DNA of 64,000 nucleotides from Fenollaria timonensis (GTDB taxonomy: Bacteria; Bacillota; Clostridia; Tissierellales; Peptoniphilaceae), in NCBI RefSeq assembly GCF_001457835.1, contig NZ_LN898230.1, positions 1,524 through 65,523 of the forward strand. Direction: 5' to 3'. The notes under the pieces were generated by a model. The model had not been told where the DNA came from, searched no databases, and saw only the letters and a list, made by a program, of their open reading frames with translations. Below are positions 43,621 through 51,791 of the stretch, piece by piece. Made by a program: the position numbers and the translations under genes. Within the stretch, counting starts at the first letter, position 1. Every line of letters starts with the position of its first letter.

Positions 43621-44574
43621 GTGATTGAAATAGAAAAGCCACATGTGCAAGTACAAAGTGCTACAAGTGACGGAACTTATGTAAAGATGATTATAGAACC
43701 TCTTGAAAGAGGCTACGGAGAAACACTTGGTAACTCATTAAGAAGAGTACTTCTTTCCCTATTACCAGGTGCAGCTGTAAACAAAATCAAGATAGAAAAC
43801 GTTTTACACGAATTTTCTACCATAGATGGAGTATTAGAAGACGTAAGCGAAATAATATTAAATATTAAGAGCTTAGTTTTAAAATACACAGGAGATGAGC
43901 CGCAAAAACTACTTATCGATCAAAAAGGACCGAAAGAAGTAACAGCTAAAGACATAATCGCATCACCTGAAGTTGAAGTAATAAATCCAGATCATCACAT
44001 AGCAACTATAAATGAAGATGGAAAATTAAGTATTGAAATGGACCTTGTAAGAGGCAGAGGCTATGAACTAACAGATATATACAGAACTGGCGACGAAACA
44101 GAAGCAGAGATAGGCATTATACCTATAGACGCATCCTTCTCCCCAGTAAAGAAAGTTAATATATCGATAGACAATACAAGAGTTGGACAAATAACAGACT
44201 TTGATAAATTAACACTCGAAGTATGGACTAACGGAACTATAAAAGCAGTAGAAGCTGTAAGTTACGCAGCAAAGATTATCACAGAACACATGGGACTACT
44301 TATGGAATTATCCGACGGTATCGAAGATGTTGAAGTAATGATTGACGTTCCTAACAAGAAGAAAGACAAAGCACTTGATATGCAAGTAGAAGAACTTGAT
44401 CTTTCAGTTAGAAGCTACAACTGCTTGAAGAGAGCTAATATAAATACAGTTCAAGAGCTTGTTAACAAGACAGATTCAGAAATGATGAAAGTAAGAAACC
44501 TTGGAAAGAAATCACTTGAAGAGGTAAAGAATAAGCTTGCAGAACTCAACTTATTTTTAAAGGAAGAAGAATAG
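43621..44574 (+). CDS. rpoA: RNA polymerase alpha subunit
   Basis: 317 residues, GTG start at 43621 with AAGGAGG upstream. The N-terminal assembly domain has [27 protein letters not shown] and ends near 230; the C-terminal domain (about 250-317) has [23 protein letters not shown] and [14 protein letters not shown] for UP-element and activator contacts. Confidence 0.98.
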   Translation: MIEIEKPHVQVQSATSDGTYVKMIIEPLERGYGETLGNSLRRVLLSLLPGAAVNKIKIENVLHEFSTIDGVLEDVSEIILNIKSLVLKYTGDEPQKLLIDQKGPKEVTAKDIIASPEVEVINPDHHIATINEDGKLSIEMDLVRGRGYELTDIYRTGDETEAEIGIIPIDASFSPVKKVNISIDNTRVGQITDFDKLTLEVWTNGTIKAVEAVSYAAKIITEHMGLLMELSDGIEDVEVMIDVPNKKKDKALDMQVEELDLSVRSYNCLKRANINTVQELVNKTDSEMMKVRNLGKKSLEEVKNKLAELNLFLKEEE

Positions 44575-44584
44575 GAGGAAGCTT

Positions 44585-44926
44585 ATGGCACAATACAGAA
44601 AATTAGGCCGTAGAACCGACCATAGAAATGCTATGCTTCGTAACTTGGTAACATCACTTATAAAAGAGGGAGAAATAAAGACTACAGTTACACGTGCAAA
44701 AGAAACTAAAAGAATGGTTGACAAGATGATCACTCTTGCTAAGAGAGGCGACATGCACGCAATCAGACAAGCACAAAGCTACATCTATGACAAGGAAGTA
44801 ACAAAAAAGTTATTTACAGAAATCGCGCCTAAGTACGCAGATAGACAAGGCGGCTACACAAGAATTTATAAACTTGAACCAAGAATTGGTGATGGCGCCG
44901 AAATCGCATTATTAAGATTAATATAA
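44585..44926 (+). CDS. rplQ: Ribosomal protein L17
   Basis: 113 residues: [20 protein letters not shown], the [14 protein letters not shown] segment and the ending [12 protein letters not shown]. Last gene of the 14-kb ribosomal operon. Confidence 0.98.
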   Translation: MAQYRKLGRRTDHRNAMLRNLVTSLIKEGEIKTTVTRAKETKRMVDKMITLAKRGDMHAIRQAQSYIYDKEVTKKLFTEIAPKYADRQGGYTRIYKLEPRIGDGAEIALLRLI

Positions 44927-44939
44927 TTTAGATGTATAT

Positions 44940-44967
44940 AAAGTGGGCTTAAATAGTCCACTTTTTT
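44940..44967 (+). terminator. Intrinsic terminator of the ribosomal operon
   Basis: AAAGTGG (44940-44946), 11-base loop, CCACTTT (44958-44964), T-run. Confidence 0.85.
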
Positions 44968-44988
44968 ACCGCATAAATTTGGAGAAAT

Positions 44989-45510
44989 ATGAAAGATTTA
45001 AATAGTAAAAGAATCGTTTCCACTTGGAAAGGTGGCAAAACAGAGCAGCTTTGCATAGAGCCGATAGATGCCACCCTACAAGAGAGAAACTTCGACCTAA
45101 GGATATCATCCGCGACCATAGACCTAGAGCGCTCAGAGTTTTCAGACTTCACAGGCTTTAGGCGCTACCTAATGAAACTTGAAGGAGACATCACACTTTT
45201 GATAGATGATAAGACCATCATCATAAGAGATGACGAAGCCTTTGAATTTATGGGAGACGAAAAAGTCATCTCCATTAGCAAAGAGCCATCACGCGACTTC
45301 AACGTCATCATTAAAAAAGATAAAAAAGCAGATATATCCATAAAAGAGAATGAAAAATTGAATACAAATAGAGGAGAATATATATTCTCACTCGAAAAAG
45401 CTAAAATCAACGACATAGATGTGGATAAATATTCATTATACGAGACAGATGACAATGATGAAACTATAGACCTACAAGGCAAATTTATTCACATAATAAT
45501 ACATCAATAG
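44989..45510 (+). CDS. HutD/Ves family cupin protein
   Basis: 173 residues. STWKGGKTEQLCIEPIDATLQERNFDLRISSATIDLERSEFSDFTGFRRYLMKLEGDITLL contains the HutD/Ves signatures (S-T-W-x-G-G-x-T and the F-x-x-R-I-S-S-A pattern) of a double cupin fold. HutD proteins often accompany histidine-utilisation genes, where they have been proposed to bind formimidoyl-glutamate or urocanate and limit the pathway; Ves is a cold-shock paralogue. Here it is 26 kb from hutHUI, beside an unknown lipoprotein (9 bases downstream). Its distance from the hut genes makes the role uncertain. Confidence 0.8.
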   Translation: MKDLNSKRIVSTWKGGKTEQLCIEPIDATLQERNFDLRISSATIDLERSEFSDFTGFRRYLMKLEGDITLLIDDKTIIIRDDEAFEFMGDEKVISISKEPSRDFNVIIKKDKKADISIKENEKLNTNRGEYIFSLEKAKINDIDVDKYSLYETDDNDETIDLQGKFIHIIIHQ

Positions 45511-45519
45511 GAGAGAAAT

Positions 45520-46473
45520 ATGAAAAAATATAAACAAATACTAGCGTTAGCACTAGTTTTAATGCTAACAATGACATTATTCGCATGCAATAAACAAGAA
45601 AATAAAGAAACAGAAGAAAAAACAGAAGCTATAGACAAAACAGAAAAGACAGAAGAGGCAAAGACAGAAGAGACAGAAAGCGAAGCTACAGAAACAGCCG
45701 AACTTCCACAAGACGCACTTAGCGTAGAAATTAAGAAAGCAGAAGCACTTGATGACAAGTATGAAAACGCTTATGCATTACTAGATACAGCCGATGAAGC
45801 AAATAAGGCAAAGTACGATGAACTATATCCAAACGACCCATACAAGCTAGACATCGAACTTAAAGAAGCAGACGAGCCAAACAAGGCAAACTACTTAGGA
45901 CTTTTAGAAAACATAATCTATATGGATAGAAAATTAGATGAAGCAACAGAAGACAAACCATACGACACAAAGAGAAACAAAGGCGAATCAGTATTAACAT
46001 ACGTACTAGCAAACGAAGAAGGCAAAGATCCAGTATTTTATGCAAATAGAGATCTATACAACTTCTTAAATCTTGAATTAGAAACAGGCGATAAGCTAAG
46101 AATTAAAGACTGGTCACTTCTTATAGAAGAGCCAACACAAGTAATCTTAGGTTACAATCAAAAAGACAGATACGAATTAGGCAAAACATACGAAATCGAC
46201 TACTTTGGTACAAAGCTAAATATTATGCCAGTAGGCGTAGCTAAAGAAGGCACAAGCTATGTCAATGGCAATGGCGAAGAGATATCATTAGACAACACAA
46301 TCATCGCCCCACTTAAGTACAGCGACTCAAAAGAAATGCTTAACGAAGATCAATACAAAGAAATCATCGATAAAGCACTAATACTTTCACCAGAAGCAGA
46401 TAAGGCAATGTATTTAGGTAACTATATTAGAGGCGAGTACAAAGCAGTACATTTAAGTGATCTACTTAAATAA
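45520..46473 (+). CDS. Lipoprotein of unknown function, 317 aa
   Basis: The signal peptide MKKYKQILALALVLMLTMTLFACN carries a lipobox with the cysteine at about 23, so the mature protein is lipid-anchored on the outer face of the membrane. A low-complexity Glu/Lys/Thr linker (about 25-65) is followed by a globular part of about 250 residues that I do not recognise (AYALLDTADEANKAKYDELY; VLANEEGKDPVFYANRDLYNF; IPLKYS-like IIAPLKYSDSKEML). TAGGAGAG precedes the ATG. It shares an operon with the HutD-like gene. Its terminator has been pushed 1.5 kb away by an ISL3 insertion. Confidence 0.8.
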   Translation: MKKYKQILALALVLMLTMTLFACNKQENKETEEKTEAIDKTEKTEEAKTEETESEATETAELPQDALSVEIKKAEALDDKYENAYALLDTADEANKAKYDELYPNDPYKLDIELKEADEPNKANYLGLLENIIYMDRKLDEATEDKPYDTKRNKGESVLTYVLANEEGKDPVFYANRDLYNFLNLELETGDKLRIKDWSLLIEEPTQVILGYNQKDRYELGKTYEIDYFGTKLNIMPVGVAKEGTSYVNGNGEEISLDNTIIAPLKYSDSKEMLNEDQYKEIIDKALILSPEADKAMYLGNYIRGEYKAVHLSDLLK

Positions 46474-46515
46474 AATAGATTCAGAAGAAACAATTCAATC
46501 AAAACAATAATTATA

Positions 46516-47999
46516 GGCTGTATAATATCTATTGGGGAGTAAAACCTCAATAGATATTTTTTTGATAAAATTACAAAAAAAAGTTGCACTTGCACACATT
46601 TTATCCTATACTTAAAATACCACTACAACATAGGAGGTGTGTACAAGTGCAAGAATATAATACCATAAATTTGCTAGCTTGTAAAGATGTAGTTGTTAAC
46701 AATTTTAAAGAAGGTGAAAATGTAGTAGTTATAGAAGCACAGACAAAAAAGTTAAAAAGCTGCCCATACTGTGGTTCTAAACATATCTGGGTTCATGATC
46801 ACAGAACTCAAAAGATAAAAGATACACAGATGCATGGTAAAAAATGCATAATAAACCTAAGAAAAACTAGGTACAACTGTAAGTGCTGCGGGAAAAGAAT
46901 TGATAGCAAAACAGAACTAGTAGCAAAGAAAATGACCATGACAAAAAGACTAGTAGCATCCATAGCTAGAGAGTTTAGAGAACTTTACTCAATAAAGTCA
47001 ATATCAAGAAGATACTCAGTAAGCACATCAACAGTTACAAGAGTCCTATCTTACCTATCAGTAGAGAGAAAAAGTCTTCCAAAAGTACTTTTAATAGACG
47101 AGTTTAAAGGCGACAGCGGTTCATACAAGTATCAATGCTCACTTCTAGATGGCATAACACATGAAATCATAGACATAGTTAAAAGTAGGCAAGAAAATAT
47201 TTTGTTTGAATACTTTAAAAACATACCAAAAGAAGAAAGAGAAAATGTAAAGATATTTGTTAGCGATATGTCAAAAACATTTAAAAACGTTAAAAACGCA
47301 TACTTTAAAAACGCAGTACACATAGCAGACAAATATCACTTCGTAAGACAAGTCTCTTGGAGCTTAGAAAACGTAAGAAAGAGAATACAAAAAGATACAT
47401 CAGCAGAAATGAGAATATACCTAAAAAGAAGTAAAAGCATACTTACAAAACCAATGCCAAAACTTAATGATGATCAAAAGCGAGAAGCAGCTCTAATGCT
47501 AGAGATAAGCGAAGAGCTAAGACTAGCATATGGCTTAAAAGAATCCTTCTATCAAGAAGTTCTAGTGCAGAAAAACAAAGAACAAGCACAATACAAGGTA
47601 AACGCATGGATAGACATATGTAAAAAATCAAAACTTAAAGAGTTTAAATCATGTATAACAGCCTTTACAAACTGGTCTGATGAAATTACAAACTCATTTG
47701 ACTACAAACATTCAAATGGAGCACTAGAAGGAAAACATACAAAGATAAAGACACTAAAAAGAAACAGCTTTGGTATGAGAAACTTCGAGAGGTTCAGAAA
47801 AAGAATAATGCTTTTAGACTAAAATATATATATAAAACATCATAAAAACCTAATAAGCCTATATAGGTTTATTAGTCATGCAAAAATTACATAAATTTGT
47901 GTTATTTTAAGTATATAAATTAAAAACGTGCAAATGTTAGTTTTAACATAAAAAGAGAGACTTAAATCAATAAGTCTCCCCAATATTTGACATAGAGCC
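46516..47999 (+). mobile_element. ISL3-family insertion sequence, copy 2 (1484 bp)
   Basis: I see no difference from copy 1 (7176-8659): ends, coding region and 3' noncoding part agree. A perfect 8-bp target duplication TAATTATA flanks it (46508-46515 and 48000-48007). Removing the element and one duplication restores ACAATAATTATAAGGCATGTGGGA, joining the lipoprotein gene to the hairpin at 48009. It is inserted in the same direction as the lipoprotein gene, whose transcripts now run into the element. Confidence 0.95.
46647..47822 (+). CDS. ISL3-family transposase (second copy)
   Basis: 391 residues from the GTG at 46647, same sequence as the transposase at 7307-8482: zinc ribbon (CPYCGSKH, CKCCGKRI), helix-turn-helix and complete DDE residues. 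Unlike copy 1, it has no terminator between it and the upstream gene, so read-through from the lipoprotein promoter could raise its expression. Confidence 0.96.
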   Translation: MQEYNTINLLACKDVVVNNFKEGENVVVIEAQTKKLKSCPYCGSKHIWVHDHRTQKIKDTQMHGKKCIINLRKTRYNCKCCGKRIDSKTELVAKKMTMTKRLVASIAREFRELYSIKSISRRYSVSTSTVTRVLSYLSVERKSLPKVLLIDEFKGDSGSYKYQCSLLDGITHEIIDIVKSRQENILFEYFKNIPKEERENVKIFVSDMSKTFKNVKNAYFKNAVHIADKYHFVRQVSWSLENVRKRIQKDTSAEMRIYLKRSKSILTKPMPKLNDDQKREAALMLEISEELRLAYGLKESFYQEVLVQKNKEQAQYKVNAWIDICKKSKLKEFKSCITAFTNWSDEITNSFDYKHSNGALEGKHTKIKTLKRNSFGMRNFERFRKRIMLLD

Positions 48000-48008
48000 T
48001 AATTATAA

Positions 48009-48040
48009 GGCATGTGGGATTATATCTCACATGCTTTTTC
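48009..48040 (+). terminator. Displaced terminator hairpin, GGCATGTGRGA family copy 3
   Basis: GCATGTGGGA (48010-48019), TTATA, TCTCACATGC (48025-48034), then TTTTT. Before the ISL3 insertion it stood about 40 bases after the lipoprotein stop codon. Confidence 0.75.
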
Positions 48041-48049
48041 TATATATAA

Positions 48050-48164
48050 CGCTCGTTATATGTCAATCGCTCGTCGTATGCCATATGCCCGTCATATGCC
48101 ATCATCCCAGCATATACCATCCGCCCGGCGTATATCATCCGCTCGGCGTATATCATCTGCGGCG
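48050..48164. repeat. Degenerate tandem repeat, about 18-bp unit, six copies
   Basis: Units: CGCTCGTTATATGTCAAT (48050-48067), CGCTCGTCGTATGCCATAT (48068-48086), GCCCGTCATATGCCATCAT (48087-48105), CCCAGCATATACCATC (48106-48121), CGCCCGGCGTATATCATC (48122-48139), CGCTCGGCGTATATCATC (48140-48157), then a partial unit. On the other strand the core reads like TATGACGAGCG, which is repeated at 60927-61072. No gene is present between the IS copy and 48259. Confidence 0.75.
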
Positions 48165-48258
48165 CTTAGAACTAGCTAATTAGCAATTGTTTACACAATT
48201 TAGCATATTATATTGTTTTAATAATCATGGCAATGGGTAATTATACATAGGTGATTTT

Positions 48259-49378
48259 ATGAATTTTGAATCTATTATTGATGATGCTATAAAGAATAAT
48301 AAGGCGCTTCGTGGCTCTTTCTCGGGCCCTATTAACAAGGACGGGTCCAAGGTGAAGATTAAGACCATAGTCATGAAGAGTGAGGCGCATTTACAAATTG
48401 AAAAGTTCATTGAAAAGAAGGCTTTTCACGAGAACATTGCCATGGGCGAGGCGAAGGCGAAGCTATTAGCCCTAATGAATGAGTACAAGCAGCTCTTTAT
48501 AACTATTGACGCGGACTCTTATCAAGTTTTTAACAATAAGGGAAAGATCAAGGCCATAAGCACGAAAACTGAAAAAAAAGGCGAAGGCGCTTAGCCATAA
48601 CAATAAGAAAAACTACATAATTAACGAGGGTGACAAGGTCGACTTCCTTATCTACCTTGGAGTGATGAGCGAGGACGGCAAGGTCTACAATAAATACTTT
48701 GACAAGTTCAAGCAAATCAACAAGTACCTTGAGATTTTTGACAAGGCGCTTGATAAGATTGATACTTCGAAAAAGATACGCATACTAGATTTTGGCTGCG
48801 GCAAGGCATATCTCACTTTTGCGGTTTATTATTACCTTAAGAATATTAGAAAAGTGGACTTTTACATTGAAGGTCTTGACTTAAAGGAAGACGTTGTTAA
48901 TGATTTAAATAGGATTAAGGACGCTCTTCACTATGAGGAGATAAATTTTGTGTGCAAGGACATTAAGGACTACGACAAAAGTGACGACATCGACATCATG
49001 CTTACCTTGCACGCCTGTGATATAGCGACTGACATCGCTCTAAAGAAGGCGGTAGAGTTAAATGCGGCGCTTATACTATCTGTTCCGTGCTGCCAAAAGG
49101 AGCTTTTCCCGAAAATCAAATCTGATGATTTAAATGGCGTTCTTAAGCACGGCATACTCAAGGAGAGGGTCGCAGCCATAGTCACTGACTCACTTAGAAG
49201 TCTTTACTTAGAGAAGAATGGCTACAAATCAGAAATTATTGAGTTCATTGATATGGATCATACGCCAAAAAATCTTATGATAAGGGCCTTTAAAGACAAG
49301 GCAAATCCACTCGCGGAGGAAGAATACAAAAGAATCAAAGAGATATTCGGCTTAAAAAATATTTTCATAGAAGGTTAA
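48259..49378 (+). pseudogene. SAM-dependent methyltransferase (Methyltransf_32 type), frameshifted at an A8 tract
   Basis: Two reading frames make one protein. The first (48259-48594) encodes MNFESIIDDAIKNNKALRGS...; the second opens before its first ATG (48662), and its earlier codons read AKALSHNNKKNYIINEGDKV then DFLIYLGVMSEDGKVYNKYF, as this family does. The switch lies at A8 (48572-48579) in GAAAAAAAAGG; with seven As the frames join into about 372 residues. The catalytic part has the SAM motif RILDFGCGKAYLTFAVYYYL, and LTLHACDIATD and LSVPCCQKE, typical of the family; its substrate is unknown. It could be a pseudogene, a phase-variable gene or a sequencing error. The CDF gene follows 4 bases after the stop. 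Confidence 0.85.
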
Positions 49379-49382
49379 AGAA

Positions 49383-50567
49383 ATGATAGAGAAATTAATT
49401 TATTTTATAAACAGACCAAACACAAACACGCGTGATCCGCTATTTAGAAAGAAGACAGGCTACTTCGTTTCGATTACAGGTATCATATTTAACATCTTAC
49501 TGAGCGTTTCGAAGGTAATTATTGGTCTCTTCGTTCACTCCATCGCCATTATGGCGGACGCGGTAAATAACATCTTCGACACGATATCGTCGGTGGTGAC
49601 TCTTCTTGGCTTTAAGCTTTCTGAGAAGCCCGCGGACAGGGAGCACCCGTACGGACACGGCAGGATTGAGTATATATCAGGCCTACTCATATCCATCATT
49701 GTAATCATTATCGGTCTGCAATTCATCAAGTCATCAGTTTTAAGGATACTTAATCCGGATGTGGTTAAATTTGATAAACTTAGCTTCATCATCATGATTC
49801 TTTCAATACTTGTAAAAGTTTTCATAACTATACTGAATAAAAAAGCGGGAGAGATGATTGACTCTAAGGCGATGAAGGCAACTAGCATTGACTCGCTTGG
49901 TGATGTCTTTACGACTATGGTTGTCATAGTGCCGATGATTAGCTCCTTATTTACTGACGTTCAAATCGACGGCTACTTCGGCGTACTCGTTTCACTGATG
50001 ATTATTAAGAATGGTATTGAGATGATAAAGGAAACTATTGGCCCGATACTTGGCGAGGAGCCGGACAAGGACCTTATCGAAAAGATTTACAAGGACCTTG
50101 AGGCAGAACCACTGATTAAAAATGTACACGATTTTCACGCCCATAATTATGGCCCTGACAATGTATATATCTCGCTTGATGTCGAGATGCCAGCTCACTT
50201 AACGATTGAGGAAGCGCATAATGTTATTGACAGCTGGGAGAGGACTCTTGAGGAAAAGTACAATATAAACATCATTATACACGTCGATCCATACATGGAA
50301 GAGGACGAGTGCACTGAGCTTTACAAGAAGCTTGTGGAGAGCGTTAGAGATGACAAGAATGTTGTTGCGCTACATGACTTTAGAGTTCTGAATGGCAATT
50401 GCGGCAAGGACATAGTTCTACTGGATATAGTTCTTAATGATATGCATGGTAAGGACAAGGAAGCGCTTGCTGAGGAGATGAAAGAGCGTTTTGAAAGAGA
50501 TGTTTCGAGTGAATATGACTATAGACTTAGAATAATACCGAATTTTACGAATATAGGGGATGAGTAA
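49383..50567 (+). CDS. Cation diffusion facilitator family transporter
   Basis: 394 residues. Six membrane segments (about 25-210) include the metal site MADAVNNIFDTISS and HPYGHGRIEYISG; the second site in TM5 is TSIDSLGDVFTTMVVI. The cytosolic C-terminal domain (HDFHAHNYGPDNVYISLDVEMP, HVDPYMEEDE) is longer than usual, with about 70 extra residues that look like a partial second repeat (VVALHDFRVLNGNCGKDIVLLDIVL). CDF proteins export divalent metals such as Zn, Mn, Fe or Co against protons. The gene sits between a methyltransferase and a glutamate-cysteine ligase, and its stop directly abuts the latter's ATG. Metal specificity cannot be read here. Confidence 0.93.
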   Translation: MIEKLIYFINRPNTNTRDPLFRKKTGYFVSITGIIFNILLSVSKVIIGLFVHSIAIMADAVNNIFDTISSVVTLLGFKLSEKPADREHPYGHGRIEYISGLLISIIVIIIGLQFIKSSVLRILNPDVVKFDKLSFIIMILSILVKVFITILNKKAGEMIDSKAMKATSIDSLGDVFTTMVVIVPMISSLFTDVQIDGYFGVLVSLMIIKNGIEMIKETIGPILGEEPDKDLIEKIYKDLEAEPLIKNVHDFHAHNYGPDNVYISLDVEMPAHLTIEEAHNVIDSWERTLEEKYNINIIIHVDPYMEEDECTELYKKLVESVRDDKNVVALHDFRVLNGNCGKDIVLLDIVLNDMHGKDKEALAEEMKERFERDVSSEYDYRLRIIPNFTNIGDE

Positions 50568-51791
50568 ATGATACGAGATAAGATTATTGACTATATACGA
50601 AGCGGCGAGAAGGCTGAAAAGGACTACGCCATAGGCTTTGAGATAGAAAATTTTATAGTGGACGAAAATGATAAGGCAGTCACTTACTGGGACGACGGCG
50701 GTGTTAAGGACATACTTGAGGACTTAATCAAAATCGGCTACGAAGCAGTTTATGTCGATGGCGTTTTGCTTGGCGCGACAAAGGGCGAGACGGCTATCAG
50801 TCTAGAGCCGGGTAGTCAATTTGAGCTGTCTATAAAAAAGGCGTGGCGCATCAAAGAGCTTGAAGACGAGTATTTTAGACGCATGAAGGAGATAAATGAA
50901 GTCGTAGAAAAAAGAGGCTACAATATCTTACAAAGGGGCTACCATGTGAAGACCAAGATTGACGAGATCAAGATACTGCCTAAGGAGCGCTACGATCTTA
51001 TGTATAAGTACTTCAATGAGACCGGCACTATGGGCCACAATATGATGAAGGGTACAGCTGCTTCTCAATCCTCGATTGACTACAAAGACGAAGAGGACTT
51101 TAGACGCAAGATGAGAGTATATAATGCACTCAGCCCAGTTTTCTACGCCATTTTCGAAAACGCAAACATTTTCGAGGGCGAGGCATATAAGGAAAACGGC
51201 TTAAGAATGACTATCTGGAAGAATACTGATAAGGAGCGCTGCAGCATAATCAAAGAGGCCTTTGACGATGATTTTTCTTACGCATCATATGCTGACTACA
51301 TTGTAAATAGGCCTTGCATCTTCATTCATAAGAACGGCGAGGACATTTACACAGGACACACTAAGATTAAGGACATGGAAGGGATAGACGAGGCAGACAA
51401 AAAGCTCGTTGAACACGTTTTAAGCATGTTCTTCCCGGACACGCGCGCGAAGAAATATATCGAGATAAGGATGATGGACTCCGTTCAAATAGACTACTTA
51501 CTTGGCTTAGTCGCTTTAATCAAGGCTACAAGCTACCAAAATTTGGACAAGGTCTATGAGATGATAAAGGATGTCACTTATGACGACGCTCTAAAGGCGC
51601 TTGACTCATTTAAGGAGAGCGGTATAAGAGGCAAATTAAAGGACAGAAGCTTTTTAGATATAGCAAAAGATTTGATTTCACTTGCAAAGTCATCTTTGGG
51701 TGATGAAGCGCATTATTTAAACGCGCTAGAAGAAGTGATAGATTCAGGTAAATCGATAAGGGAGGTAAATTTTGAAAAATATGGATTATAA
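50568..51791 (+). CDS. Glutamate-cysteine ligase, GCS2 family
   Basis: 407 residues. IGFEIENFIVDENDKAVTYW at the start, VYVDGVLLGATKGETAISLEPGSQFELSI, and YIEIRMMDS near the end match the GCS2 (plant/proteobacterial-type, also EgtA-like) carboxylate-amine ligases, which join glutamate to cysteine or another amine using ATP. The E-P-G-x-Q-x-E-(L)-S phrase is the active-site signature. There is no bacterial gshB; instead an ATP-grasp gene of the glutathionylspermidine synthase type follows, overlapping by 20 bases. The pair probably makes a gamma-glutamyl peptide, and whether it is glutathione is open. Confidence 0.88.
   Translation: MIRDKIIDYIRSGEKAEKDYAIGFEIENFIVDENDKAVTYWDDGGVKDILEDLIKIGYEAVYVDGVLLGATKGETAISLEPGSQFELSIKKAWRIKELEDEYFRRMKEINEVVEKRGYNILQRGYHVKTKIDEIKILPKERYDLMYKYFNETGTMGHNMMKGTAASQSSIDYKDEEDFRRKMRVYNALSPVFYAIFENANIFEGEAYKENGLRMTIWKNTDKERCSIIKEAFDDDFSYASYADYIVNRPCIFIHKNGEDIYTGHTKIKDMEGIDEADKKLVEHVLSMFFPDTRAKKYIEIRMMDSVQIDYLLGLVALIKATSYQNLDKVYEMIKDVTYDDALKALDSFKESGIRGKLKDRSFLDIAKDLISLAKSSLGDEAHYLNALEEVIDSGKSIREVNFEKYGL

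Noticed and set aside
48050-48164. Possible CRISPR array at the short tandem repeats
   Set aside because: Units of 16-19 bp follow each other with no spacers, and no cas genes are present; this is a minisatellite.
48662-49378. Second methyltransferase half as an independent gene starting at 48662
   Set aside because: The codons upstream of that ATG in the same frame encode family-typical sequence, and no ribosome site precedes the ATG, so it is the continuation of a frameshifted gene.
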